A DNA stretch of 64,000 nucleotides, from positions 268,242-332,241 of the forward strand of contig RQTK01000239.1 of assembly GCA_003991915.1 (NCBI GenBank), read 5' to 3'. The translations under genes and the position numbers were made by a program. Source of the stretch: Elysia chlorotica. Its lineage: Eukaryota > Mollusca > Gastropoda > Plakobranchidae. The notes beneath the pieces are model-generated. The model was given only the letters and a program-made list of their open reading frames with translations. It had not been told where the DNA came from and did no database searches. Below are positions 23,056 to 34,550 of this stretch, one piece after another; position 1 is the first letter of the stretch; each line of letters opens with the position of its first letter.

Positions 23056-23145
23056 ACAGACAGACAGACAGACAGAGAGGGAGAAAGAGGGGCCGGGAGA
23101 TCGAGAGACTGAGAAAGATAGAGAAAGAAGAGAAACGAACGGAAT
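23004..23145. repeat. (GA)n/(GACA)n array
   Basis: GA dinucleotides followed by GACA and imperfect purine repeats. Confidence 0.93.
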
Positions 23146-24234
23146 AGGGAGGGAGCACGAGATATGGAGAGAGAAATTGTTATTACCGTAGTTTTTGTGT
23201 CTGGAAATAAATAGACCACGTGGTCCCCTCAAAGACGAAGACGCTATTTCGTAATCGGCTACGTATTTCCTGTCATTTCCCAAGTAAACCCTGGACTGTA
23301 AAGCCCAAGAAATGCGTGGTGTGTTTCGTTTAGCATAGAAATTGACAGATATCACCCAACCCGTCTAACTCAGTCATAGCCAATGAGACATCTTGGTAAA
23401 CACTCGCTCACTGACGTTGGAGACGTATATAAAGCGGTAAACATAGTCCATTCACGTGCGTTGTTCTCACTCAGCAATGCTAAGGATTTATGGGTAGCAG
23501 AAACTAGAACTCTGAGGTAATTTATAATCAAAGATGAGTATAAATCATTGCCTATTTTGAATTCATACGCTTTAAAAGTTTTTTTCACTCATGACAGACG
23601 GAATTTTTTTTTCTCGTTGATTCATTTAGCACAAAATGAATTTGTTGTTGTAGAATTAAAGGCACATGATTGAATGTCTCGTTTTATTAACTAAGCATTG
23701 TCGTAAGCCGCTCCTGATATTTTAAACAAATTTCTAACATTTTCATCATTACAACAGAATGGATAATTGTATTAATTATATAACTTTTTTTTTATGATTA
23801 GCAAAAAAAAGACGCCAAATGAAAAGTTTCAAAGTTTTGAAAGAGCCAGAATAGAAAAATGTTTACGTGCAGGGTAATTATATTTAGCTGGTTTTATAGC
23901 TACATCTCTTCAGATGAATCTACTTTATTAATTGATGCATTATTCACTTACCAACAAACCATATCTACTGTAACCTTACTTGCAAACGAAACCAAAAGAT
24001 ATAAAAATTTATTAAACATTTCCTATATCAATGAAAATGCCATTTACGTGCGTGAATCTTTGTCTCCTGTTGTGAATACAAAATTTCGGTCACATCCGAT
24101 ATACCCGTTATCATGTCCTTACGTTAAGTCCCTGCATCACCTATTGGACCAAAAGCGTAACTACTCTACTTTCTATCATATACAATCTTGTGTTTTGCCA
24201 TCGCTCCAGATCACGCCGCTTTCTTTCTGGCGGT
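23146..24234. other. unique DNA, nothing recognised
   Basis: A 131-codon frame at 23859-24254 runs into a SINE fragment and uses codons typical of AT-rich non-coding DNA, so it is not called. Confidence 0.5.
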
Positions 24235-24318
24235 GTGGGTTGGTGTCGGTATAACAAAATGTGTCTGACTGAGACAGAAGTCCTGGTATCCTTGCTATGT
24301 TCCATGAGACAGCAATCC
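24235..24318 (+). mobile_element. SINE body fragment
   Basis: GGGTTGGTGTCGGTATAACA, GTCTGACTGAGACAGAAGTC and CTGGTATCCTTGCTATGTTC follow the family order. It is cut off on its 3' side by the CT array, which probably grew at the junction. Confidence 0.7.
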
Positions 24319-24412
24319 TCTAACCCTCTCTCCTTCTCTCTTTTTCTTTTTCTCTCTCTATCCCTCTCTCCCTTTCTCACTTGCTGTCTCTGTCTATCTG
24401 TCTCCTTTTCAC

Positions 24413-24489
<77 letters not shown>

Positions 24490-24496
24490 ATCTCTG

Positions 24497-24556
<60 letters not shown>
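24319..24556. repeat. (CT)n microsatellite
   Basis: Long CT array in two pure blocks separated by TTTATCTCTGTCTT. Confidence 0.97.
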
Positions 24557-24557
<1 letters not shown>

Positions 24558-25194
24558 TTGTTGGGTTACCATGAAGGATCCCATACGATGGTATGAGGCA
24601 GGAAGTCTATTTATCAGATTTAATTTTGAAACCCCTCCTCGAGCAATCCAATTTCTTAAGATGTACGAAAGCAAGACAATTAAGAAATATATGTTTCATT
24701 TACGCATCAAACAAGTTCAATAATTTCAATAGTCTTTCCCCAACGTCTAATCAGTGCAGAAAAAAAAACAGACGAAGTATAGACGAATCACATACAGTCG
24801 AAACCTATTGGGGGGAAAAAGAAAACAAAAACGCAAATAGTTTTAGTTGTCAGTTATGTGGCACGCCCCTGACAGAGATTCCATTCTGATGTATCGATCA
24901 GTTAATTAGAGCGGAGGTCCAGGGCTATATCAAGCAGAATAATTTCAGTCATTGTTTCCTGTGGCACTAATTTGTCGGGAAAAAAAGTCCGAAGAGGAAC
25001 CATCACGGATGTGAATGGTAGACACCCAACTGGGGAACCATGGACGGTACGGGGCAAGTCCATGCCAAATCTATAAATAAGGGGTACAGTCGTGTTGTTT
25101 CTCATACGCTTGATAATGACTCTGATAGAGACTGGGGCAGATAGAGAGGGATAAATAAAGAAAGGCAGAATTAGAATGATAGCGACCGAAACGG
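24557..25194. other. unique DNA, nothing recognised
   Basis: Short frames only. No SINE body or splice-flanked exon. Confidence 0.5.
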
Positions 25195-25312
25195 AGACTG
25201 AGACGAGGACAGGCAGAGAAAGAGAAAGAGAAAGCATGGGGGAGAGAGGGAGAGAGGGAAAGATACTCAGAGATAAAACAAACACATCGAGAATTATAAG
25301 TACGCAGACAAG

Positions 25313-25367
<55 letters not shown>

Positions 25368-25378
25368 TGAGAGAGACT
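25195..25378. repeat. GA-rich tract and (GA)n
   Basis: An imperfect purine tract, then a pure GA array from about 25315. Confidence 0.93.
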
Positions 25379-25424
25379 AACCCTTACCCTGTTCCGCGTA
25401 CTCCGCTTTGAGTCCCGTCGTAGT

Positions 25425-25500
25425 GTAGACTTTATTGCGAACTACGAGATGTTAAACTAGAAGAGGTTCGCTTTCTCCAAACATTGAAGCATTTCCTCAA
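25425..25500 (+). mobile_element. SINE 3'-end fragment, tail B
   Basis: CTACGAGATGTTAAACTAGA and AGAGGTTCGCTTTCTCCAAAC match the end of tail B (GGAGACGTTxAACTAGGAGA). Confidence 0.5.
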
Positions 25501-25584
25501 ATCGTGTATTATTTCAGATTATGTGAAAATAAAAGCTCCCGTGATATATAAGTGATATTCATTACAATGTTTCGTTTTTTTTTT

Positions 25585-25845
25585 ACTTCCAACATTCAAA
25601 ACTTAGCCATATGGCGGAGGGGTCTAGATACAAAATATGGGTAAGAAATATATAAACGTGCTGCCACGCAGAAACAAAACGCGATTCCAGGACTTCTGTC
25701 TCGGCGTCTAAATAGGTCTATTACATTGACATTGACTCAACCGGGAAGGGGGAAAATTTGACAAATAAATTTGCCCAACAATGAACCGGGAACTTCTGCA
25801 TAGAATCACTTACACAGCGCTTTACTGATAGTCAGCTTGCTCCAA
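25585..25845 (-). mobile_element. tRNA-derived SINE, tail A, longer subtype, diverged
   Basis: Reverse-orientation blocks: CGTGCTGCCACGCAGAAACA, CAGGACTTCTGTCTCGGCGT, TTGACATTGACTCAACCGGG, the AAATTTGACAAATAAATTTG spacer, and a head remnant with CAGCGCTTTACTGATAG. Confidence 0.8.
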
Positions 25846-26539
25846 GACCGTTACGAAACTAGACAGGGGAAAAATGTGGGGTTTTAAATATGCTAGACAA
25901 TCCGAAATGCATGAAAAAACGATAGCTTGGATAGTTGCCAAACGTAAAACCTTCACTTCTTGTTTAATTCATAAATTCCAACGCCTTTTTTATTTTTCAC
26001 AATTTATTATAATTCAATGAAGTAGCTGTAAATAAGGAAGTAATGCAATAATATATTGGACTTTTTCAGCTATTGATCGCTCTAATACATTTACAAGCAA
26101 AGGCGCAACACACAGACTTAGCTACTCAATAATGGATACACAAATGTCGTGCATTTTAACATATTACCTTAGTATTGGTTCCCTGTCCTGTGTAGCTGCC
26201 TGACTTCAGACATCAATAATCTCTATAGTCTATAGACTCATCCTGTATACCTCGCCTTGTAGGGATTATACAACAGCGACTTTCCGTCTCCTACTCACAC
26301 ATCTTCATTTTATTACTAGCAATGCTTTTGTAAAGATTTTACCGTAAAAGCTTTAGGAATCAACCCGAACCATATAATTCGTGTAAGTAATGTTTTTGTA
26401 AAGCTATTTGTCAATAGAGGTTTGAAAACAAATCTTAACCACAAATGTATAATCAATGTAAGCCTAATAGTAATATATCCTTTACACGCTTGAGAACCAA
26501 ACTTGATCACACAATGTAGTAAGCCCACTGATAATTTAG
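25846..26539. other. unique AT-rich DNA, nothing recognised
   Basis: Two near-copies of TAATGTTTTTGTAAAG and AATGCTTTTGTAAAGATTTT (about 26321 and 26387) are the only pattern. Confidence 0.45.
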
Positions 26540-26625
26540 TAATAATAATAATGTATTGTATGTATATAGCGCACTTCCATGAACTAACATGCTCAATGCG
26601 CTTTACAATGTCCATTAGCACAATT
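26540..26625. repeat. dispersed TATATAGCGC...GCGCTTTACA element (tentative)
   Basis: AATAATAATAATGTATTGTA is followed by TGTATATAGCGCACTTCC and, 20 bases later, GCTCAATGCGCTTTACAAT. This arrangement resembles a repeat I recall as widespread in invertebrate genomes. Only one clear copy lies here, so family membership is from memory, not from the window. Confidence 0.4.
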
Positions 26626-27089
26626 ACAAAATAAAAATAGCCATATAATATTGAAACGATACAATATTACATTCAAAAGTCACAAGGAATCGTTAGATAT
26701 TTACAGCATTTACAGGTTCAATTTCAATCATAAAAAAGATAGAACTTTAGCATGCGTTCGAAAATTTCCACGGAAGGTGTCCTAGAAATTATTTTGTAAA
26801 GATTTCGCAATTTCATATTTACAAACACACTCTTATCACACAATCTATTACTAGTAATGACTCTGTAAAGATATCGACTTTATATATTTAAAAACCAATC
26901 GTAACCACGCAGACTTTGAAACTCACTATATTGACTGTACTGCGATTTCCGATCTCATGCCACACCTGCCTTTGAGGCCAACAGATGAATGGTCATTCCA
27001 CAGTCGACTAATCACCGGCTGCCGTAACAGTTGGTCTGACACTCATACAAAGCGAACCTGACACACATGCATGATATCAGGGACCCGTC
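26626..27089. other. unique DNA, nothing recognised
   Basis: No family or exon found. Confidence 0.5.
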
Positions 27090-27180
27090 GCCGCGCTGGC
27101 CGAGTGGGTTGGTTACATGCCATTCTGTCCGGGATTGTTGTGAACTTGAGGGGCGGATCCATGTCCCAGATCGATTGTTC
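27090..27180 (+). mobile_element. tRNA-like SINE head, relic
   Basis: CTGGCCGAGTGGGTTGGTTA is a good tRNA-type A box (TGGCCGAGTGG is the form of Ser/Leu tRNAs). The following GGCGGATCCATGTCCC is a poor B box and no cloverleaf can be closed, so a functional tRNA is unlikely. Confidence 0.4.
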
Positions 27181-27223
27181 TTATTAACTTCGGGTCGATC
27201 AATACAGCGACGGTCCTCAAAAC

Positions 27224-27224
<1 letters not shown>

Positions 27225-27305
<81 letters not shown>

Positions 27306-27320
27306 GACAGCGAGAGAGAC
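27225..27320. repeat. (GA)n then (GACA)n
   Basis: Pure GA for about 40 bases, then eleven GACA units. Confidence 0.97.
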
Positions 27321-27595
27321 TGACCTTTTTCCTTAATTGGTTTCGGAAGTTGGGTATCTTTTGTGTGTGTGTGTTCTTCTCCTTTTATGTTGTTTTTATA
27401 GTTGTTATTTGTTTTTTAATATTTTCCGATTATTTGTGTGTGTGTGTGTGTTTTCCCTTTCCTATTTTAATTGCTTACATCTCTTGAATTTGTTGATAAG
27501 CTCAAAGCACCCACTAGAGTTGTTCTTGTTCGAGGCAACTTAAAACAACACATAATAATTATTTTTGTATGCCCTTACCTTTCTTTCTCTCTCCC
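27321..27595. other. T/G-rich DNA, nothing recognised
   Basis: GTGTGT patches and a hydrophobic chance frame. Confidence 0.5.
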
Positions 27596-27842
27596 GGGGG
27601 AGCGAACTGGCTAAGTAAAAGAGCGTTGGGTTATGGACCTGGAGATCCGCGATTCGAATTCCACGATGATCAGAATTTTCAAGACCCGCTGAGACAGTAG
27701 TCCAGGTCTTCCTGCTCCGTATCGTGAGTGGTAGCGCACAAAATTGTCAGACCTGTCTTGGGGCCCGTTCAAATATAGCCTACATAGTGCTGATGCTGGA
27801 TGTTGGACGTTAATCAACCAATTTAACTTAACTCAACTCACC
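27596..27842 (+). mobile_element. tRNA-derived SINE, tail A, full length
   Basis: Head: ACTGGCTAAGTAAAAGAGCG (A box region) and CGCGATTCGAATTCC (B box). Body: CCGCTGAGACAGTAGTCCAG and GGTAGCGCACAAAATTGTCA. Tail: TGTTGGACGTTAATCAACCA with a CTTAACTCAACTCA end. A long CT array starts within a few bases of the tail. Confidence 0.9.
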
Positions 27843-27845
27843 TCA

Positions 27846-27848
27846 TAT

Positions 27849-27942
<94 letters not shown>

Positions 27943-27954
27943 CTCTTTCTCTCT

Positions 27955-28006
<52 letters not shown>

Positions 28007-28165
28007 AATATTTCTATCTCTCTCTCTCTCTCTCTTTCTCTCTCTTTTCACTCTTTTTCTCTAACTCGATATGTTCTCTATATCTATCTCTTTCTCTTTC
28101 TGTCTTTCTCTATATCTCTTTCTATATCTCTCTATCCCACTCTATCTCTTTTTCTTCCCTCTATC
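27846..28165. repeat. (CT)n array with imperfect right half
   Basis: Nearly 110 bases of pure CT, then TTTCTC and ATCT variants. Confidence 0.96.
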
Positions 28166-28474
28166 ACTCACACAGCCTTCACAAAACGTCCCTTCTCCCG
28201 TACTCCCGTGTAACTATCTGAGCTGTTCTTTGAGAATATACTTGTCTTGACTACGCAGCAACATGGAAACAAATCGGTCTGAAAGTCCCGCCCCCTGAAG
28301 AATTCCATATTGTATCAAAGGTACCCTTTCTGCCCTCTGGTCGATAGAGCCGGGCACTGTCTTGCTTGGTCTGTCAAGCGAACATTAATCATTAAATACA
28401 GGTTAAATTTATCTGTCTTTGCTTTATTTTGTTGGGCTGTTTGTTGTTATTTTATTTGTTGAGTTTTTTTCAGG
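28166..28474. other. unique DNA, nothing recognised
   Basis: No feature supported. Confidence 0.5.
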
Positions 28475-28715
28475 GAGCGAGGCGGCTCAGTCAGTAACGC
28501 GCGTGTTTTATAATCAGGCGGAGGTTCTTGTTTCGATCAACGATCACGCCGCCTAGATGTTTTTTTACCGATGAAATCGGTGTTGTTATTAGATTCTTTA
28601 TAGTTGGCTAAGAAGGTTGTCTTGGCTTCCCAATTCCGTCGTTGTGTGTCAACATGCACAACTATACTGCTGCATAAGTCGGTCTTACTGCCCTTGGTTG
28701 TATAGTGTAATATTC
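28475..28715 (+). mobile_element. tRNA-derived SINE, diverged, with good A box
   Basis: GGCGGCTCAGTCAGTAACGC (A box) and CTTGTTTCGATCAACG (B box) are clear. The body is loosely recognisable (ATGAAATCGGTGTTG, AACATGCACAACTATAC) and the tail is not identified. Confidence 0.6.
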
Positions 28716-29565
28716 TCGCTATGAAAAGTACAGGATGTTCAAGTAAGAGAGTTTCTCTCTGTATCTATCTTCATGATCCTCTCTCTCTACTTTCTTTCTT
28801 CCTCTCTCTCTCTCCTCCCTCTGTCTATCTATCCATCTATACATCTATTTATCTATCAACGTACTTGCCTAACTGTACATATCCCTCCAATAAAAAAAGT
28901 CTTTTAAATAATATAGCATTGCATATAATGCAGCCTTTTCAAACAGGCTTAAACGCAAGTGAAAATCACACTTAGAACTTATACCATAATTTGAGCCGGT
29001 TTCTGGATATTTTCCGACCTCCTCTACATAGTTTAAGAAACTGCATTGGGGCTATTGTTATACCACCATTGAGTTGGGTTCCATTAACACATAATTATTA
29101 AAATATTGATCTTATTATTCAACTACCTTTCTGGAAGCTTGGATTGACAAATGCGCGCTGTCTGTTTTTTTTCTAAAACCAGTCTATTATGTTTTTCATA
29201 ACAATTATTTTACTCCACTTTCTCATATAAACCACTTGGTCTCGACATAAAAAGGTGAGCTCAGATCATGAGTGATTTGTAATGTCCACATTTTTTTTTC
29301 AGTTTGATGGAGTTCAATCGACTATTTCATAATGTCACGCATGGAGTGATTCACTACAGTCAAACAAAACAGAACTCATCAACTGGAGCCTCTATTTTAT
29401 GTTTGATTGTAGAGTCTCAGCGGAACAAAAGAATAGCAATACAGGCGTCATCTATCGTGTTCTCTTCATTTAAGATATAGAAAAAATGTATTTGACTTGG
29501 AAAATCACAGTGAATAGACGATGATTAAGAAATAATGAAACAGATATTTTGAATTAATATTGGTA
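28716..29565. other. unique AT-rich DNA, nothing recognised
   Basis: A short CT/ATCT patch at 28775-28860. Otherwise nothing seen. Confidence 0.5.
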
Positions 29566-29629
29566 CCCAAGTTTAAGACAATCGAAGGCCAAGTCACTGG
29601 ATTAAGCGAGGTGGATGCATTTTTAGCAG

Positions 29630-29820
29630 TTGAGTTTAGTTGGGTCAACATCCAACATTTGCGCTTAGTATATAGGTTATATTGTGGACGGGCCTCAAGA
29701 CTGACGTCGAACAATTTTATGTGCTGTTACACATGAGACAGGGCGGGGAAACCATGACTTCTACCTCAGCCGGTCACATTAAACTGACACCTATCCAACC
29801 AGTAGGGAGCGAAAATGCCA
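29630..29820 (-). mobile_element. tRNA-derived SINE, tail A, left arm copy
   Basis: Tail, body and body/head junction (AACCAGTAGGGAGCGAAA) are present in reverse; the head is absent because the inverted duplication stops there. Confidence 0.9.
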
Positions 29821-29974
29821 AAATTGCGAAAAAAAAGCGAAAATTGTCATGGGGTTTTTCTCATCGTTAGAAAAATTGATCTCCCTCCCCTCTCATTACC
29901 AAACAATAAAATATAAAATTTTTGATGTTTTTTAAACTAAGCTTGTTGCATTGTAGGCTATTTTTTACGCTTTT

Positions 29975-30225
29975 TTACGGCGGTTTCCCTGGGGTAGAAC
30001 GTCCTCTGTGGTTCGAGTCCTGACGATTTCGCTCCCTACTGGTTGGGCAGGAGTCAGTTTAATGTGACCAGCTGAGACAGAAGTCATGGTTTCCCCGCCT
30101 TGTCTCATGTGTGGCAGCACATAAAATTGTTAGACGTCAGTCTTGAGGCCCGTCCACAATATAACCTATATATTAAGCGCAAATGTTGGATGTTAACCCA
30201 ACTCAACTCAACTGCTAAAAATTTC
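29975..30225 (+). mobile_element. tRNA-derived SINE, tail A, right arm copy, full length
   Basis: Head: CTGGGGTAGAACGTCC and the B box GTGGTTCGAGTCCTG. Body: CTCCCTACTGGTTGGGCAGG, GTGTGGCAGCACATAAAATT. Tail: TGTTGGATGTTAACCCAACT with CAACTCAACT. It contains the head that the left arm lacks, so this arm is the likelier original. Confidence 0.92.
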
Positions 30226-30404
30226 CACCTCGTAATCCAGTGACTTGGCCTTCTATGTCTTAAACTCAGGTTCAATCTTTGTCTTTAATCATTTCCATTT
30301 TTATCTCCCTCTTTTTTTCTTTTTATTATATAGCTATCTCACAAGCAACCTATCGGCCAATATGTCTTTATATTTCTCCCTGCCCCTAGTTCTCGCTTAC
30401 TCTT

Positions 30405-30420
30405 TGGCTCTCTCTCTCTC

Positions 30421-30457
<37 letters not shown>

Positions 30458-30605
30458 CTATCTCTCTCTCTTTCTCTTTCTCTTCCCCTTTCTCTTTCTC
30501 TTCCCCTTTCTCTCTCTTTTTCTCTTTCTCTCTACCTTTCTCTTGGTCTTTTTCCTTTCTTTCTCTCACCCCCCCCCTCCATCTCTCTCAACTTTTATCT
30601 ATCTA
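30405..30605. repeat. CT-rich array
   Basis: Pure CT, then CCCCTTTCTCTTTCTCTT repeats and a C run near 30570. Confidence 0.92.
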
Positions 30606-31254
30606 TCTCCTAATCTCTTTATCGACGAAGTAGTTTAGCGAAGTGGATTTTTTTTATTTTTAACATAATAGTGTAAAAAGTACCCAAAATTTCGACTTTA
30701 TCAAGTTCCAATGTTTTTATTTCAAATCCCTTCTTGAGATTCAATCCCGCTACAGATGTCCATAAATGGACTATGTCTTTCCGAAACGAGCTTGCTAAAA
30801 GGGCACAGATCATGCCTCGCCAAGACTGCTTAATTTTAACTCCTTATCGTCTGCCGTCAGGTGACATTTCCAGGGCTGCACACCCAATATCCCACCAAAT
30901 AGTGCATTTTGCTATATCTGTGTAGGAAATCGAACTTTTAGAATATACTTCTTTTGACTTTTGGTTGGTATCTCTTCTGATGAGCCCCTCCCAATATTCC
31001 CTAAAATTTTGATTTGAGTTGTTTATCAGATAAAAATGGCATCAGGAGAAGCCGTGTCTACCCATATACTGAGATTTCATTCAGATTGCTGTAGAATATT
31101 CATCAAAGTTTTGCTTTTATCTTTAAATTGATCATGTTTATGTCTGCGTGATATTAACTTCAATAACAGTTCTCCCGGTTTATATAATTGTATATTCCGA
31201 ACGAAAAGAGGGTAAGCCTGCATATCGCTCTTAGATCGAAAAACATTTTTTGTG
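30606..31254. other. unique AT-rich DNA, nothing recognised
   Basis: No repeats or exon found. Confidence 0.5.
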
Positions 31255-31490
31255 GGTTTCTTGAATAAATACTTCCTATTTTTACATTTTTTTTTTGGTG
31301 ATGTTGTTTTGTTCTTTCTTGTTTTGTATTGTTTTGTTTTGTTTGTTTGTTTTATTGTTAGTTTAATCTTTTTTCTGTTTTTGATGGCGTTGTTTTGTTG
31401 TTTTCTGTGTGTGACGTGTGTGTGTGTGTGTTTTAGAGCGGAGAGGGGGGTTGTTTTTTTTAATAATTTTTTTGTTTTATTCTTGTTATT
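31255..31490. repeat. T/G-rich low-complexity tract
   Basis: GTTTTGTTTTGTTTG, GTGTGTGTG and poly-T runs. The long frame on each strand is a composition artefact. Confidence 0.8.
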
Positions 31491-31980
31491 GTTAGAGTAC
31501 GTGAACATTTCAGTTCCTTATTCTCTATTTAGATCTGTGACACCAATGCACTTTATTTGGTTATTCTGATCTATAATCTTGAAGTTCGAATCAACCTTTA
31601 CACAAAATCTTGATGCTGAGTCAGTTTCTATCAGCCGATCAGTTAAAATTGTCTGTTGTAATGATTTTAAAACCCTTCAGTTATCTACAATCTAGAACTT
31701 TCAGTGGCTGTAGACGAGTTGAAAATCCATCTTCTTATTATTTAAAACTTTCTTTAAAATAACTTGCAACAGGAAACAAGCCTCCGATTTTCTTGTCTTC
31801 GGAAAAGGTTTGCAATCTAAAAGCTTGTTCCAGTTACATGTTTCTTCTTAAACACAATAATTATTGAAACGATGTTGTTCAAGATCGTTCGAAAACAATT
31901 TCTTTAAATAAGCGATACGAGATGTGGTGTCTCTCTTTCTCAATCTTCGTCAATATGCAAAAAATCTACGATTTTTTTCT
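31491..31980. other. unique AT-rich DNA, nothing recognised
   Basis: No repeats or exon found. Confidence 0.5.
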
Positions 31981-31985
31981 TTCTC

Positions 31986-32048
<63 letters not shown>

Positions 32049-32221
32049 CTCTATATATTTATTTATCCATCTATCTATCTATCTATCTGTCTATATATCT
32101 ATCTATCTATCTCTATCCATCCATCTATCTATCTCTCTTTCACCCCCAACCCCTCACTCTCTCTCTCACTTTCTCTCTTTCTCTCCCTTCTTCTCTCTTT
32201 CTCTCTCACTCTCTTTCTCTA

Positions 32222-32268
<47 letters not shown>

Positions 32269-32306
32269 TCTTTCCCTCTTTCTCCCCCTTCCTCTCTCTC
32301 TCTCTT
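31981..32306. repeat. (ATCT)n followed by (CT)n
   Basis: ATCT units to about 32135, then imperfect CT repeats with CCCC interruptions. Confidence 0.95.
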
Positions 32307-33340
32307 AACTACTTCGGTGAATTTACCTTTGAGGCGTCGCGAGCGTTATATATAGCATGGCACTCTTTTCGTGAAAAAAGAACCACTTCAAAAGCGCATG
32401 CCTTCTGAATAAGACATCATACATACGATTGAACGTCTTACATCGACAGTGCATTTATTATAGCTTTAGCTACTCCTTACCTTAAACGGAATTACATTTG
32501 TCTTTGTTATCTCAGTAAAAATGTATGAAACGCAATAATTGAATAAGTTACTGAATAAATTGGAAAGTTTCAAGTATCCCATTCGTGATATTCCATTTTG
32601 TGAAATGTGCTTCTTATCAAAGATGTAGGGTTATATGCTTCAGTCCGTATTAAGTAACATGATGCTTGTGTAAAACTTAGACCAAGCTAGTACTGAAACT
32701 GGTGTGCTCCAATTATAGTTATATAGTCGTTTCGCCTCTGGGAAGCCAGCCTGTAGCTTAATGATCCCTTTTGACTACCTTTTAAAACGTAATTTAATAC
32801 AAGCTAAGTTTTAATAATTTATTGATGCCTTTTGATGAAGTTGAGGTGGCAATTTACTTTTGAAATAGAAACAACAACAACAAAAATTTGTATAAAGTAT
32901 AATGAAAAGCTATTCAAGATAATTCAATTGTTATAAATAAACCATGAACAAATCACACGCTATTCTACATACATGTAAAATAAAGGCTACGCAATATTTA
33001 TTATATCAAATTTAACGTGCGGAGAGAGTTCAGACATTCGGTTCAGCATTTTAAACGATGACAAAAACAACCATAGATCCTCTAGATTTTCGGAGAACCC
33101 TTCAAAGTAACAGTCAGTTTACATCGAGTTGAGGGTAGGCTCATGCAGGGTTGAAGTCTCTTGTGTCTTTATAAAAGTCATATACGGCGACGAGCCCCCA
33201 AGTGCTTGGTACCCCGCCTTGGAGTTAAAGTCCACATATAGTATCTATCTCAAGATCTAGGACCCATGAAACTAGAAAAGACGTTCTCTTGTTGTACAAA
33301 GCAAATCTTCGCTTTCACCGCTCAAATATCACTTGTTACC
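32307..33340. other. unique AT-rich DNA, nothing recognised
   Basis: About 1 kb with neither repeats nor splice-flanked frames. Confidence 0.5.
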
Positions 33341-33357
33341 TGTCCCCCCCCTCCCAG

Positions 33358-33492
33358 GCTGCGTACCTGCAGTGCATCATCAGCAGCCAGACAGGGAGGT
33401 TCCACATCTGGCTCGAGTCAAGCTGCACCGTCAACCAGATCAGAACCAGATGGTCAGAAGAGCAGGCGAGCAATGGGTGGTCGACAACTTGA
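33358..33492 (+). CDS. candidate terminal coding exon, product unknown
   Basis: A strong acceptor (a run of pyrimidines ending CCCCTCCCAG) opens onto a 44-codon frame ending in TGA. The third codon positions are mostly G or C although the surroundings are AT-rich, which favours real coding. The peptide starts AAYLQCIISSQTGRFHIW and ends EEQASNGWSTT. No domain was recognised. A tail-B SINE fragment starts about 45 bases after the stop. Alternatives are a decayed mobile-element fragment, or a minus-strand exon using the donor CTGCAG|GTACGC that the same bases provide. Confidence 0.3.
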   Translation, partial: AAYLQCIISSQTGRFHIWLESSCTVNQIRTRWSEEQASNGWSTT

Positions 33493-33535
33493 GATTTAAA
33501 CAGATAATTAGCCTTTTTATTAAAACATTAGATAT

Positions 33536-33590
33536 ATTCGTCGCATAGGATCCCTCTGGAGAACCTAGGAGACGTTATACAAAGAGAAAG
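33536..33590 (+). mobile_element. SINE 3'-end fragment, tail B
   Basis: CGTCGCATAGGATCCCTCTG then GAGAACCTAGGAGACGTTAT equals tail B of the 60397 copy. A GA repeat follows directly. Confidence 0.65.
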
Positions 33591-33610
33591 AGAGAGGGAG
33601 AGAGAGAGAG

Positions 33611-34550
33611 AGAAAGAGAAATGAGATACATAGTCGTATTGCGTATAATTAAGTCTTATTTTCTTGCTCATGCATTCTTAAACAAGATGTACAAGTTGGT
33701 TTATATGGATTTTTATAATGTAATAGCGTAATATTGTGACTGTTTTGAACACATTATATATAATATACAACCTGTAAACAATTGTGACATATCGTTATAC
33801 TTTCGGTAAACTCGTCACACTTCTAGCAGTGCGTTGATAGTATCCTCCTCCTTATAAAATCTTTTACGTCAATTTTCTAAACTTCAGCAATGTGTAATTC
33901 GCAGGTCTAAAACTTCTAGTATAACTTTTACTTTCCTTGATATCTCTGACCCTCTTTAAATTACCCTGTAACATAGAATATAACTTTATTTTAAAAAGAA
34001 AAAGAAAATAAGTATGGCAACCAGGGTGACTCCGGCACAATTCTCTAGTAGCCAGAGCCCTTTAAACATAGAAAACCTTTATATTTACCTTTTTCATTTT
34101 TGTATCCAGCTCAATATATCTGGTTCTAGACATGATTTTTTTCAACCTCTTTAAGTAACATTGATGTTTTTTTCACACTCTGTAAACAACTCAGAAAGTC
34201 AGAATAATGACTTATGCCTTATTCACAATTGTTGTCAAAAAAAGGAGAACAAAATAGAAACCAGAGGCAGGGGAAAAGAGTAAAAACAAATGAAGCAACA
34301 ACAAAAAAACGATAAAAATGCTGGTATTTAAAGAGATATTTGTGAACTTAAAGAGTGCTTGAATACATAAGATATGCATTTAGTTGTGTGTATTTCTTTT
34401 ATAAGTTACATATTTTGGTGTTACTAAAGACATGAACAAATCTGTAAAACATAGATTTCGTATTGCTAAGCGGGATCAAAGACTTGCAACAAGTCGGAAG
34501 TAATTGCTCGTCACTTGTCCAGAATAGTTAGATCTATTCAGCTGGTACAA
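33611..34550. other. unique AT-rich DNA, nothing recognised
   Basis: No repeat or exon found. Confidence 0.5.

Larger units (their letters stand above)
29570..30265. repeat. long inverted repeat (palindrome) built around a SINE
   Basis: The left arm (about 29570-29816) and right arm (about 30031-30265) are inverted copies. They share SINE sequence and also the non-SINE flank: CCAAGTCACTGGATTA on the left equals the complement of TAATCCAGTGACTTGG on the right, and the match runs on to AGTTTAAGACA at the outer edge. The spacer is about 215 bases. Independent SINE insertions would not share flanks, so this is an inverted duplication. Confidence 0.85.

Noticed and set aside
23859-24254. 131-codon + strand frame as a gene
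   Set aside because: AT-rich random codon use, and its last part is SINE body sequence.
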